Assembly (NCBI RefSeq): GCF_042682785.1
Contig: NZ_JBHUIB010000003.1
Coordinates: forward strand, 1,210,649 to 1,274,648
Reading direction: 5' to 3'
DNA from: Thalassotalea_F euphylliae
GTDB lineage: Bacteria > Pseudomonadota > Gammaproteobacteria > Enterobacterales > Alteromonadaceae
DNA: 64,000 bases
Of the stretch, positions 54,029-62,432 are shown piece by piece. The notes under the pieces were generated by a model. That model was not told the DNA's origin. It did no database searches and worked only from the letters and a program-made list of their open reading frames with translations. A program made the position numbers and the translations under genes. Each line of letters starts with the position of its first letter. The first letter of the stretch is position 1.

Positions 54029-55678
54029 TTACATGTTTGGATAGTTAGGTCCGCCAGTACCTTCAGGCGCAACCCACGTAATATTCTGGCTTGGATCTTT
54101 AATGTCGCAAGTTTTACAGTGAATACAGTTCTGTGCATTTATCACAAACTTCTGACCTTCTTCAGACTCTTGAATTTCATATACACCAGCCGGACAATAA
54201 CGTTGTGCAGGCTCAGCGTATTTTTCCATGTTAACAGCCAAAGGAATCGACGCATCTGCCAGTCTAAGGTGACACGGTTGCTCTTCTTCATGGTTTGTAT
54301 TTGATAAAAATACTGAAGACAAACGGTCGAAACTTAATTTACCATCTGGTTTAGGGTAATTGATAGCTGGTACTTCACTTGCCAATTTCAGTTGAGCATG
54401 ATCTAACGTTTCATCTTTTAAGTTCATTGGGAACTTACCACCAAAGATGTTTTGATCCATGGTGTTGTATGCGCCCCCCCAGAACGTACCAAACTTATGC
54501 ATAGCAGGGCCGAAGTTACGGGTATTGTATAGTTCGTCGTATAACCAAGAATACTTGAACTTCTCTTCAAAACTTGTCAATTCTTTGCCGCCTTCACAGC
54601 CAGCAGACAAAGCGTCAAAAATAGCTTCGGCAGCCAACATACCTGACTTCATCGCAGTATGATTACCTTTGATTTTCGCAAAATTAATCGTACCAGCGTC
54701 ACAACCAACAAGTAGACCGCCCGGCATGGTTTGCTTAGGCAGAGAATTATAACCGCCTTTTGCAATTGCACGTGCACCATATGAAACACGCTTACCACCT
54801 TCTAAATACTGTTTAATAGTTGGGTGATGTTTGTAGCGTTGGAACTCTTCAAACGGGCTTAAGTGTGGGTTTGTGTAGTTAAGATCGATGATGATCCCGA
54901 CGAACACTTGGTTATTTTCTGCATGGTATAAATAGCCACCACCAGTTGTGTCACCTTCCAAAGGCCAACCTGCCGTGTGAACCACTAAACCTTCTTGATG
55001 CTTCTCCGGGTCAATGTCCCAGATTTCTTTGAAGCCAATACCGTAATGCTGCGGTGATTTGCCTTCATCAAGCTTGAAATGGTTTATTAGCTCTTTACCC
55101 AAGTGTCCGCGGCAACCTTCTGCAAATACTGTATATTTTGCGCGAAGCTCCATACCTGGCATAAATGAGTCTTTCTCGTTACCTTCGCGATCTAAGCCCA
55201 TATCGCCAGTAATGATGCCACCTACACTGCCATCTTCGTTGTAAATAATTTCTTGTGCTGCAAACCCAGGGAAAATTTCTACACCGAGTTCTTCAGCTTG
55301 TTCTGCCAACCAGCGACAGACGTTACCCATACTAACAATGTAATTACCTTCATTGTGCATAGTTTTCGGTACAGAGAAGCCTGGTAACTTAGTGCCCTTT
55401 TCTTCACTTTTTAGCAAGTAAATATCATCACCCGTGACAGGTGTGTTCAGTGGAGCACCTTTTTCTTTCCAGTCAGGGAAAAGTTCATTCATAGCACGCG
55501 GTTCAAATACCGCACCAGATAAAATATGTGCGCCGACTTCTGAGCCTTTCTCGACGACACATACCATGAGCTCTTGCTCTTTTTCCTGTGCTTGTTGCAT
55601 TAGTCGACACGCAGTTGCAAGACCAGATGGACCCGCACCAACGATGACAACATCAAACTCCATCGATTCGCGTTCCAT
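54029..55678 (-). CDS. etfD: electron transfer flavoprotein-ubiquinone oxidoreductase
   Basis: 549 residues, the normal length. FAD-binding GAGPSG at 14-19, a quinone-binding central domain, and a C-terminal 4Fe-4S domain (CPAGVYE, CIHCKTCDIKDP) ending GGPNYPNM. A monotopic inner-membrane enzyme that takes electrons from ETF and reduces ubiquinone during fatty-acid and amino-acid oxidation. GGGGGA precedes ATG 55678. A -10 TATAAT lies at 55767-55762 on the minus strand, upstream of two PsrA-like boxes. Divergent from etfBA, its electron donors. Confidence 0.97.
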   Translation of the reverse strand: MERESMEFDVVIVGAGPSGLATACRLMQQAQEKEQELMVCVVEKGSEVGAHILSGAVFEPRAMNELFPDWKEKGAPLNTPVTGDDIYLLKSEEKGTKLPGFSVPKTMHNEGNYIVSMGNVCRWLAEQAEELGVEIFPGFAAQEIIYNEDGSVGGIITGDMGLDREGNEKDSFMPGMELRAKYTVFAEGCRGHLGKELINHFKLDEGKSPQHYGIGFKEIWDIDPEKHQEGLVVHTAGWPLEGDTTGGGYLYHAENNQVFVGIIIDLNYTNPHLSPFEEFQRYKHHPTIKQYLEGGKRVSYGARAIAKGGYNSLPKQTMPGGLLVGCDAGTINFAKIKGNHTAMKSGMLAAEAIFDALSAGCEGGKELTSFEEKFKYSWLYDELYNTRNFGPAMHKFGTFWGGAYNTMDQNIFGGKFPMNLKDETLDHAQLKLASEVPAINYPKPDGKLSFDRLSSVFLSNTNHEEEQPCHLRLADASIPLAVNMEKYAEPAQRYCPAGVYEIQESEEGQKFVINAQNCIHCKTCDIKDPSQNITWVAPEGTGGPNYPNM

Positions 55679-55709
55679 GTTTCCCCCTTTTAATTCTTAG
55701 TGTTTTTGC

Positions 55710-55735
55710 GAATTTCAAACGTGCGTTTGAAATTC
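55710..55735. promoter_or_regulatory. PsrA-like operator 1
   Basis: Twelve-base perfect inverted arms (GAATTTCAAACG and CGTTTGAAATTC) around TG. The core CAAAC-N4-GTTTG matches the known PsrA rule (G/C)AAAC-N2-4-GTTT(G/C). It lies between the etfD -10 and start codon. Confidence 0.7.
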
Positions 55736-55748
55736 AAACATGCGTTTG
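55735..55748. promoter_or_regulatory. PsrA-like operator 2
   Basis: CAAACATGCGTTTG, the same core with one asymmetric inner pair, centred 19 bp from operator 1. Tandem sites suggest cooperative binding. Confidence 0.6.
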
Positions 55749-55834
55749 ATAACATCAACTCATTATAGATATTTTGGCGACAAATACTATCCTGTAAATA
55801 ACAATTTACTTCGAGTGATTGATTTTGCGCAAAG

Positions 55835-55852
55835 GCACGAAAGGTTTCGTGC
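55835..55852. promoter_or_regulatory. 18-bp operator-like inverted repeat upstream of etfB
   Basis: GCACGAAA and TTTCGTGC flank GG. It lies directly before TATAAC (55854-55859), a possible -10 of etfBA, so a bound protein would sit in the promoter. Regulator unknown. Confidence 0.45.
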
Positions 55853-55860
55853 GTATAACG

Positions 55861-55876
55861 TTGACGTGAGCGTAAA
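55861..55876. promoter_or_regulatory. near-palindrome resembling LiuR (MerR-family) sites
   Basis: TTGACGTGAGCGTAAA; similar in form to the ACGT-containing sites I recall for LiuR, which controls branched-chain amino-acid breakdown in related bacteria. TTGACG could instead be a -35 with TAGTCT 17 bases on. Tentative. Confidence 0.3.
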
Positions 55877-55976
55877 CTAAAAGTAGTCTGTCGAGCCATT
55901 ATTAGAAACAGATTCTGAATGCTGAATATCGGCATTTTTGGAAAATTATCATTACAAGAAACAAGCAGAGGCGATG

Positions 55977-56729
55977 ATGAAAGTATTAGTACCCATCAAG
56001 CGCGTAATTGACTACAACGTCAAGGTACGTGTTAAACCTGATAACTCAGATGTTGATTTAGCGAACGTAAAAATGGCAATCAACCCTTTCTGTGAGATCG
56101 CTGTAGAAGAAGCAGTTCGTCTAAAAGAAGCAGGCAGCGCAACAGAAGTTGTAGTTGTTTCAATCGGCGACAAGAAATGTCAGGAACAAATTCGTACGGC
56201 TTTAGCACTTGGTGCAGACCGTGCTATCCACATCGAGACTGAAGAAGCATTAGATTCACTAAATATCGCTAAGCTTCTACAAAAAGTGGTTGAGGAAGAA
56301 GCGCCGCAGTTAGTTATCCTTGGTAAGCAGTCGATCGATTCAGACAACAACCAAACAGGTCAAATGCTTGCTGCATTAACTGGCATGCCGCAAGGTACCT
56401 TCGCTTCAGAAGTGAAACTTGATGGTGACAAAGTTAACGTTACGCGTGAAGTAGACGGTGGTTTAAACACGGTAGCACTTAACTTACCAGCTATCGTAAC
56501 TACTGACCTTCGTTTGAACGAACCTCGTTACGCAAAATTACCAGATATTATGAAAGCGAAACGCAAGCCGCTGGACGTTAAAGCAGCTGCAGATTTCGGT
56601 ATCGACCTAAGCCCACGTTCAACACTTATTAAAGTAACGCCTCCTGCAGAACGCAGCGCAGGTATTGTTGTAGAAAGTGTTGACCAACTAGTGGACAAGT
56701 TAAAAACTGAAGCGAAGGTGATTTCATAA
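55977..56729 (+). CDS. etfB: electron transfer flavoprotein beta subunit
   Basis: 250 residues from ATG 55977, five bases after CAGAGG; the ATG directly before it (55974) is too close to that site. The start MKVLVPIKRVIDYNVKVR and the LGKQSIDSDNNQTGQ block, which holds AMP, are diagnostic. With EtfA it carries electrons from acyl-CoA and other dehydrogenases to ETF-QO. Its stop overlaps the etfA start by one base (TAATG). Confidence 0.97.
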   Translation: MKVLVPIKRVIDYNVKVRVKPDNSDVDLANVKMAINPFCEIAVEEAVRLKEAGSATEVVVVSIGDKKCQEQIRTALALGADRAIHIETEEALDSLNIAKLLQKVVEEEAPQLVILGKQSIDSDNNQTGQMLAALTGMPQGTFASEVKLDGDKVNVTREVDGGLNTVALNLPAIVTTDLRLNEPRYAKLPDIMKAKRKPLDVKAAADFGIDLSPRSTLIKVTPPAERSAGIVVESVDQLVDKLKTEAKVIS

Positions 56730-57655
56730 TGGCTATTTTAGTATATGTAGAACACGACAACGCTAGTGTAAAAGCGGAAACATACAAAACAGTTGCAGCT
56801 GCACAAGCTATTGGTGGCGACGTTCACCTATTAGTCGCTGGTAGCGGTTGTGGTGCAGTGGCTGAAGAAGCAGCTAAAGTAGCTGGTGTTGCTAAAGTAC
56901 TTGTTGCGGATAATGCAGCTTACGCTAATCAACTAGCGGAAAACGTTAGTTTGCTTGTTAAAGACTTAGCGGCTGATTACGACGTAATCATGGCTACAGC
57001 ATCTACTACAGGTAAAAACTTTATGCCTCGCGTTGCAGCGTTATTAGATGTTGCACAAATTTCTGACATCATCGGTGTTGAAAGTGCTGATACATTTGTT
57101 CGCCCAATTTACGCGGGTAATGCAATTGCCACAGTACAGAGCTTAGACGCGAAGAAAGTAATCACTGTTCGCGCAACAGCATTTGATGCGGTTGCAGCAG
57201 ACGGCAGTGCAGAAGTTGTAGCGTTAGATTCTGCGACAGACGCTGGTATTTCTAGCCACGTATCTGATGAATTAACAGAATCAGAGCGCCCAGACTTAGG
57301 CGCAGCACCCGTTGTTATCTCTGGTGGTCGCGGTATGCAAAACGGCGACAACTTCAAATTACTTGACGGCATTGCAGACAAGCTTGGCGCTGCGATTGGT
57401 GCGTCTCGTGCTGCGGTTGACGCAGGCTTTGTACCGAACGACATGCAGGTTGGTCAAACAGGTAAAATTGTTGCACCAGACCTTTACATTGCCGTGGGTA
57501 TTTCAGGCGCTATTCAACATCTTGCGGGTATGAAAGACTCGAAAGTGATTGTAGCCATTAACAAAGACCCTGAAGCGCCAATTTTCCAGGTTGCGGATTA
57601 CGGCTTAGTTGCTGATTTATTTGAAGTATTACCTGAGCTGGAAGGCAAGCTGTAA
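56729..57655 (+). CDS. etfA: electron transfer flavoprotein alpha subunit
   Basis: 308 residues, normal length. N-terminal domain shares the fold of EtfB; the C-terminal FAD-binding domain shows VISGGRGM, VGQTGKIVAPDLYIAVGISG and the closing VADYGLVADLFEVLPEL, all typical. Forms a heterodimer with EtfB. Translationally coupled to etfB and followed by a strong terminator. Confidence 0.97.
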   Translation: MAILVYVEHDNASVKAETYKTVAAAQAIGGDVHLLVAGSGCGAVAEEAAKVAGVAKVLVADNAAYANQLAENVSLLVKDLAADYDVIMATASTTGKNFMPRVAALLDVAQISDIIGVESADTFVRPIYAGNAIATVQSLDAKKVITVRATAFDAVAADGSAEVVALDSATDAGISSHVSDELTESERPDLGAAPVVISGGRGMQNGDNFKLLDGIADKLGAAIGASRAAVDAGFVPNDMQVGQTGKIVAPDLYIAVGISGAIQHLAGMKDSKVIVAINKDPEAPIFQVADYGLVADLFEVLPELEGKL

Positions 57656-57672
57656 TACTTTATATTGCATAC

Positions 57673-57701
57673 AAAAACCGGCGTTTACGCCGGTTTTTTT
57701 T
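57673..57701 (+). terminator. intrinsic terminator after etfA
   Basis: AAAACCGGCG (57674-57683), loop TTTA, CGCCGGTTTT (57688-57697), then four more T. Confidence 0.92.
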
Positions 57702-57752
57702 GGCCTGAACTTTCTCTATAATGCCCTTTCCATTCATCGAAAGACTTCAACT

Positions 57753-58082
57753 ATGTCCTGGCAAGATCAACTCTCTCAATTAGTGTATTCCACAGAAAAA
57801 GGCAAAATAAGCCAAGAAAAAGAAGAAGTGGTAACACCCTCAGATGGGTTTGCCAAAGTGCGAAAAGAAACTAAAGGTCGAAAAGGAAAAGGCGTGATTA
57901 CCATTTCTGGATTAGGCTTAAACAACAAGGAATTAAAAACACTAGCCAGCAAGCTAAAAAAAGTATGTGGCTGTGGCGGTTCAGTAGTTGATGAAACTAT
58001 AGAGATTCAAGGAGATAAGCGCGACATCATTAAAGCAGAGCTAGAAAAAGCAGGCTTTAAGGTGAAGTTCATCGGTGGGTAG
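57753..58082 (+). CDS. yciH: YciH/SUI1-family translation initiation factor-like protein
   Basis: 109 residues (E. coli YciH 108). The SUI1/eIF1 core KGRKGKGVITISGL and KKVCGCGGSVVDETIEIQG is clear. The homologue can influence start-site fidelity in vitro; its role in cells is unsettled. Start ATG 57753 gives the expected length; upstream in-frame codons run back through the etfA terminator and are rejected. A -10 TATAAT at 57717-57722 lies 16 bases after that terminator. Confidence 0.93.
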   Translation: MSWQDQLSQLVYSTEKGKISQEKEEVVTPSDGFAKVRKETKGRKGKGVITISGLGLNNKELKTLASKLKKVCGCGGSVVDETIEIQGDKRDIIKAELEKAGFKVKFIGG

Positions 58083-58102
58083 TTGTAGATAGGAAGTAGT
58101 AT

Positions 58103-58900
58103 ATGACGCACATTACACCTGCAGACTTATCCATTTTATTGGTTGAGCCTTCAGATACACAACAGAAAATTATAGTAGGCAAACTTGCTAAAGAAGGCAT
58201 AAACCAAGTGGTTACTGCCAAAAGCATTACCGAAGCGTTTGACATGATTGAACGCCACCCGCCTGATTTGGTGGCAAGTGCGATGTACTTTGACGACGGT
58301 ACTGCCCTAGATTTGCTAAAAAAAATCAAATCAAACGAAAAGCTAGCTGAAATCGCTTTTATGCTAGTGACTAGTGAATACAAGCGACAAAACTTAGAAG
58401 AGTTTAAACAGTCAGGTGTTGTCGCCCTTCTGCCTAAGCCATTTACTCCAGAGCATTTGGGCAGTGCAATTAACACTACTATTGACTTACTCTCGCCTGA
58501 TGAGATGGAATTAGATTATTTCGACGTGCATGAAATTCGAGTCTTACTTGTGGATGACAGCAAGCTCGCACGAAATCATATTCGACGCGTACTTAACAAT
58601 CTAGGCCTTCAAAAAGTGACGGAAGCGGAAGATGGCAAGCAAGCAATTGCTATTTTAGAAGACCAAATGTTTGATTTAGTCGTTACTGACTACAACATGC
58701 CTGAGGTAGACGGTCGAGAGCTGACAAAACATATTCGCGAAGAAAGCCAGCAATCGCATATTCCTGTGCTTATGGTGACAAGTGAAAGTAAAGACACCCA
58801 TTTAGCAAACATCGAACAAGATGGCGTTAATGCACTATGTGACAAGCCGTTTGAGCCCAAGTTCGTTAAACAATTGCTATTTCAACTGCTTGAACACTAA
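58103..58900 (+). CDS. response regulator with two receiver domains, the first degenerate
   Basis: 265 residues, two CheY-like domains (about 8-130 and 145-265) and no output domain. The second is canonical: D151, D152, phosphoacceptor D196 in VVTDYNMP and K248 in CDKPF. The first keeps the lysine (LLPKPF) but has A60 where the aspartate should be, and lacks the acidic pair (VEPSD). It probably acts by protein contact, with one phosphorylatable half. No histidine kinase is adjacent. It starts 20 bases after yciH and ends in its own terminator. Confidence 0.88.
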   Translation: MTHITPADLSILLVEPSDTQQKIIVGKLAKEGINQVVTAKSITEAFDMIERHPPDLVASAMYFDDGTALDLLKKIKSNEKLAEIAFMLVTSEYKRQNLEEFKQSGVVALLPKPFTPEHLGSAINTTIDLLSPDEMELDYFDVHEIRVLLVDDSKLARNHIRRVLNNLGLQKVTEAEDGKQAIAILEDQMFDLVVTDYNMPEVDGRELTKHIREESQQSHIPVLMVTSESKDTHLANIEQDGVNALCDKPFEPKFVKQLLFQLLEH

Positions 58901-58916
58901 CAACGCGTAATGGTTC

Positions 58917-58950
58917 AAAAAAGGCAGCGATTTATTCGCTGCCTTTTTTA
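58917..58950 (+). terminator. intrinsic terminator after the two-receiver gene
   Basis: AAAAGGCAGCGA (to 58930), loop TTTAT, TCGCTGCCTTTTTT. A and T on both sides. Confidence 0.9.
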
Positions 58951-58999
58951 TCCCAAGAGTACACAAGAAACGTATTATAAATTCTTCATAGCGATTGAA

Positions 59000-60526
59000 T
59001 TAAAGACTTTTATACTGCCTGAGCTTCATCGCTATTTTATTGTGGGAAACTTTTAAACGTTCGGCTAACTTTCGTGTACTTGGGTATTTTGGCCAAAAAG
59101 ATTCAATTAATTGCTTCTCAAATATTTCCTGCGCCTCAGACCAGCTGTTAACGCCTTCAAAATTTAATCCAGCCAAAGGTGTTTCATTATCAATAATTGA
59201 ATCTACCTCGATTGAAGATAGCGCTTTGTTAACATCTGAGAGCTCAATTTCGCTCCCTTCAAGTAAGGCAACTAATCGAAACATGACATTTTGAAGCTGC
59301 CTTACGTTGCCTGGCCATGCGTAATTGCATAAACAGGCAATTGCGTCACTGCTAACATCAGGAATATTTTGATTTACCTGTGCCGCCGCATTTTCAATAA
59401 AGTAGTAACACAGTTCAGCGATATCTTCTTTTCGTTGACGCAATGCCGGTATCGACAAGTTGAGTACATTGAGTCGATAAAACAAATCTTCACGAAACCC
59501 TTTTTCTTGCACAAGTTTGTCAAGCGGTTGATGGGTCGCTGAAATAATACGGATATTGGCAAATAGTTCTTTAGTGCTACCAAGACGACGAAAGCGATAG
59601 TCTTGCAAAAAACGCAATAACTTGGCTTGCAAGTAAACAGACATTTCAGCCACTTCATCAAGGAAAACGGTACCGCCATCTGCAAGCTCAAATAAACCGG
59701 GCTTGCCACTCGCCTGAGCACCGGTGAATGCTCCAGAAGCATAGCCAAATAACTCACTCTCGAGTAACTGCTCAGAAAGCGACGCACAGTTAATAGCGAG
59801 AAACGGTGCATTTTTCCTTTGGCTGCTGGCGTGAATTGCTCTAGCAAACAACTCCTTACCAGTGCCTGTCTCACCTGCAATAAAAACAGGCATATCAAGT
59901 TGTGCTAATCGAGCTGCTTGCTGCTTTATCGCTTTAATAGGCGCAGAGTCACCAACAATGTCATCGATGTTTACGATTTTGTGCTCGGACTGCAACGCTG
60001 TTATGTGCCGCCCTAATGCGTTAGGCGAGCGCAACAGAAGCACAGCCCCCTGAAATGTGCCCTCAACCCATAATGGAGAGATATCACCAAAATAATGTTT
60101 ATCTTGGTAGCTGACTTCAATGCTAGTAGCGGATGAGGTTTTGATATCACGAAGCGATAGACTGGTAAAATTAGCAATGCTACGGCCAATAAATGTAGCT
60201 TCTAACTGATTCGTTGATATGACTTTGCCGTCTTTATCCAAATCAAAAATTGGGTCGGGTAATCGCCTAAGTAGCGCATCCAAATGTTGCTCTCTAGACT
60301 CTGTAGGTAAAAGTTCGATAACTTCAATTCGTTTAATGCCAGCAATCCCCTCTAAAGCAGCCGATACAGAATCAACGCTTTTAGGTCCTTGTAAATGCAA
60401 ATAAAGTGCTTGGCTCACAACCTCTAAAGCCAAAACATCCCATGCTTGATTCGCTACGCTGTGCAAAATCTCCTGACTAATACCAAGTCGATCTGCACAA
60501 GAAACCTTTATCTTCACATTGCTCAT
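59000..60526 (-). CDS. tyrR: TyrR-family sigma-54-dependent activator
   Basis: 508 residues in TyrR order: N-terminal ACT domain (1-75), PAS (about 80-165), AAA+ ATPase (about 185-420) with Walker A GETGTGKE (218-225) and Walker B VFLDE (287-291), and a Fis-like helix-turn-helix (about 465-505, STRKLAERLKVSHNKIAMKL). Unlike E. coli TyrR it keeps GAFTGA (265-270), the loop that contacts sigma-54, so it should be a true sigma-54 activator, as PhhR in Pseudomonas. It is divergent from megL, with TyrR-like boxes and a -24/-12 promoter between. One box covers its own start codon, suggesting autorepression. Confidence 0.9.
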   Translation of the reverse strand: MSNVKIKVSCADRLGISQEILHSVANQAWDVLALEVVSQALYLHLQGPKSVDSVSAALEGIAGIKRIEVIELLPTESREQHLDALLRRLPDPIFDLDKDGKVISTNQLEATFIGRSIANFTSLSLRDIKTSSATSIEVSYQDKHYFGDISPLWVEGTFQGAVLLLRSPNALGRHITALQSEHKIVNIDDIVGDSAPIKAIKQQAARLAQLDMPVFIAGETGTGKELFARAIHASSQRKNAPFLAINCASLSEQLLESELFGYASGAFTGAQASGKPGLFELADGGTVFLDEVAEMSVYLQAKLLRFLQDYRFRRLGSTKELFANIRIISATHQPLDKLVQEKGFREDLFYRLNVLNLSIPALRQRKEDIAELCYYFIENAAAQVNQNIPDVSSDAIACLCNYAWPGNVRQLQNVMFRLVALLEGSEIELSDVNKALSSIEVDSIIDNETPLAGLNFEGVNSWSEAQEIFEKQLIESFWPKYPSTRKLAERLKVSHNKIAMKLRQYKSL

Positions 60527-60543
60527 GTAATATTTTTATTACT
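60526..60543. promoter_or_regulatory. TyrR-like box A
   Basis: TGTAAT-N6-ATTACT, close to the TyrR consensus TGTAAA-N6-TTTACA; overlaps the tyrR start codon. Its inner 16 bases GTAATATTTTTATTAC recur exactly in box C. Confidence 0.6.
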
Positions 60544-60561
60544 TGTAATAAACTAATTACA
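60544..60561. promoter_or_regulatory. TyrR-like box B
   Basis: TGTAAT-N6-ATTACA with perfectly complementary arms, directly next to box A. Confidence 0.65.
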
Positions 60562-60635
60562 TTTCAGCAGATCTCTTCATTAAAGTCCAACACGCTCTTA
60601 ATTTATGTAAAACAAACAGTTAAATAGTATATGAA

Positions 60636-60653
60636 CGTAATATTTTTATTACA
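60636..60653. promoter_or_regulatory. TyrR-like box C
   Basis: CGTAAT-N6-ATTACA, sharing a 16-base core with box A and lying about 50 bp upstream of the -24 element of megL. Confidence 0.6.
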
Positions 60654-60703
60654 CACCAAGACACAATCAAACCTAACCTATTGTTTTTAATATAAATAAA
60701 TAC

Positions 60704-60719
60704 TGGCAACCTAATTGCT
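60704..60719 (+). promoter_or_regulatory. sigma-54 (-24/-12) promoter of megL
   Basis: TGGCAA-N5-TTGCT; the GG at 60705-60706 and GC at 60717-60718 have the required ten bases between them. Transcription would start near 60730, leaving a leader of about 50 bases with a small hairpin (GCACG/CGTGC, 60745-60760). Confidence 0.75.
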
Positions 60720-60778
60720 ATGTTGAATTAAATACATAATAAAAGCACGATTTAACGTGCAGAACGGTTGAGAGAAAC

Positions 60779-61999
60779 ATGGCAAACAGCAAATTTATTG
60801 AAACTCAGGCTATTCACGCAGGTCGCATTCACGACGAACAATTCGGCTCTTTAGCGACTCCGCTGTATCAAACATCTACATTTATTTTTGACAACGCACA
60901 ACAAGGTGCAAATCGTTTTGCAGGTGAAGAAGACGGTTTCATATACAGCAGACTAGGGAACCCAACCACAAGACAGCTAGAGCAACGCGTTGCTGCGATG
61001 GAAGGGATGGAAGATGCAGCAGCGACCGCAACAGGTATGGGTGCTGTGTCCGGTGCACTATTGGCTAATTTAGAGAGTGGTGACCATTTAATCGCATCAA
61101 AAGCAGTGTATGGTTGTTCATATGCACTCATGGCACATCAACTAACCAAATGGGGTATTGAAGTCACTTTTGTTGATATGACAGAGCCAGAGAACATTGA
61201 AAAAGCGATTCAACCTAATACCAAAGTGATGTTCTTGGAGACGCCTATCAATCCAAACCTTGTTGTATTAGACCTTGAAATGATTGCCAGCATTGCCAAA
61301 AAACACAATATCATTTCAATTGTAGATAACACTTTCCTAACGCCAGTTCTCCAAAAGCCTGCTGAAATGGGTATCGATATTATTATCCATAGTGCGACCA
61401 AATACTTAAACGGACATGGAGATGTCGTTGCAGGTATTATCTGCGGAACATTTGAGATGATAGGCCATATCAAGATGACTATCCTTAAAGATATCGGCGC
61501 AACAATGAGTCCACATGACGCTTGGCTAATTTTACGCGGTATTAAAACATTACCTATCCGTATGCAACAACACTGCAGTAATGCACAGCATGTAGCTGAA
61601 TTCTTAGAGCAGCACCCAATGGTAGAAACGGTTTACTACCCAGGTTTGAAGTCTCATCCAGGAAACAAATTTATCGGCACACAAATGAAAGCGGCTGGTG
61701 GTGTTATTGCATTTGAAATAAAAGGTGATTTGCAGCAAGGCACAGAGTTTATTAATCGGATGCAATTATTCTCAATTGCTGTAAGCCTGGGCGATGCAGA
61801 GTCACTGATTCAACACCCAGCCTCCATGACACATTCACCATACTCGCAAGAAGAACGTTTAGAGGCCGGTATTAGTGACACATTGATTCGCGTCTCTATC
61901 GGCCTTGAAAACGCAGAAGACTTAGTGGCTGACTTACAGCAGTCTCTTGATCAAATAAGCACATTAGAATCTGACAATAGCGCGCAAAAAGTGGCATAA
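60779..61999 (+). CDS. megL: methionine gamma-lyase
   Basis: 406 residues of the Cys/Met-metabolism PLP family. K208 in HSATKYLNGHGD binds PLP. Y111 and C113 in the AVYGCSYAL block match the tyrosine and the cysteine (C116 in Pseudomonas) that mark methionine gamma-lyase and set it apart from cystathionine enzymes. It splits methionine to methanethiol, ammonia and 2-oxobutanoate. Expression is predicted from the sigma-54 promoter under the divergent TyrR-family activator, so it is probably induced by an amino acid for catabolism. Convergent with the HIT gene 7 bases away. Confidence 0.9.
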   Translation: MANSKFIETQAIHAGRIHDEQFGSLATPLYQTSTFIFDNAQQGANRFAGEEDGFIYSRLGNPTTRQLEQRVAAMEGMEDAAATATGMGAVSGALLANLESGDHLIASKAVYGCSYALMAHQLTKWGIEVTFVDMTEPENIEKAIQPNTKVMFLETPINPNLVVLDLEMIASIAKKHNIISIVDNTFLTPVLQKPAEMGIDIIIHSATKYLNGHGDVVAGIICGTFEMIGHIKMTILKDIGATMSPHDAWLILRGIKTLPIRMQQHCSNAQHVAEFLEQHPMVETVYYPGLKSHPGNKFIGTQMKAAGGVIAFEIKGDLQQGTEFINRMQLFSIAVSLGDAESLIQHPASMTHSPYSQEERLEAGISDTLIRVSIGLENAEDLVADLQQSLDQISTLESDNSAQKVA

Positions 62000-62006
62000 G
62001 TCGCGT

Positions 62007-62429
62007 TTACTTCGACAGTATTGCCTTAATCGCAGGCACTACTGTCGATTTAATTTCCTCAACTTTAGACCCTTCATACGCTTTAACAGGATGAACACCC
62101 CAGATAGGTTTAGGCCAAGCCGCATCATTTTCAAATCTAACAACGTGATGAATATGTAACTGAGGACAGACATTGCCCAGAGCCGCCACATTCATTTTTT
62201 TGCCATTAAAAAGCTGCATTAGCACTTCACTTAGCATACTTGACTCATTCAGAAACTGTTGCTGTTCATTCCAGTCTAGCTGGTAAATATCTTGAACATC
62301 CTCAACTCTTGGTACCAAAATGAACCAGGGATACTGACTGTCGTTACACAGTAATAACTTACATAATGGTAAATCCATCAGTTCTATACAGTCAGCTGCT
62401 AATTGCGGATGCAAAGCAAATGTAGTCAT
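62007..62429 (-). CDS. HIT-family nucleotide hydrolase-like protein
   Basis: 140 residues with the histidine triad QLHIHHVVR near residue 90, in which the third triad position is taken by the second of the adjacent histidines or the following valine region, so the full HxHxH pattern is only partly kept. The DLPLCKLLLCNDSQYPWFILVPR start is typical of short proteobacterial HIT proteins. It probably hydrolyses a nucleotide phosphoramidate or related substrate. Located 3 bases downstream of ylqF on the same strand, hence co-transcribed. Confidence 0.85.
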   Translation of the reverse strand: MTTFALHPQLAADCIELMDLPLCKLLLCNDSQYPWFILVPRVEDVQDIYQLDWNEQQQFLNESSMLSEVLMQLFNGKKMNVAALGNVCPQLHIHHVVRFENDAAWPKPIWGVHPVKAYEGSKVEEIKSTVVPAIKAILSK

Positions 62430-62432
62430 CTT

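Noticed and set aside
57609..57752. Upstream extension of yciH
   Set aside because: It reads through the 3' end of etfA and its terminator; ATG 57753 gives the family's length.
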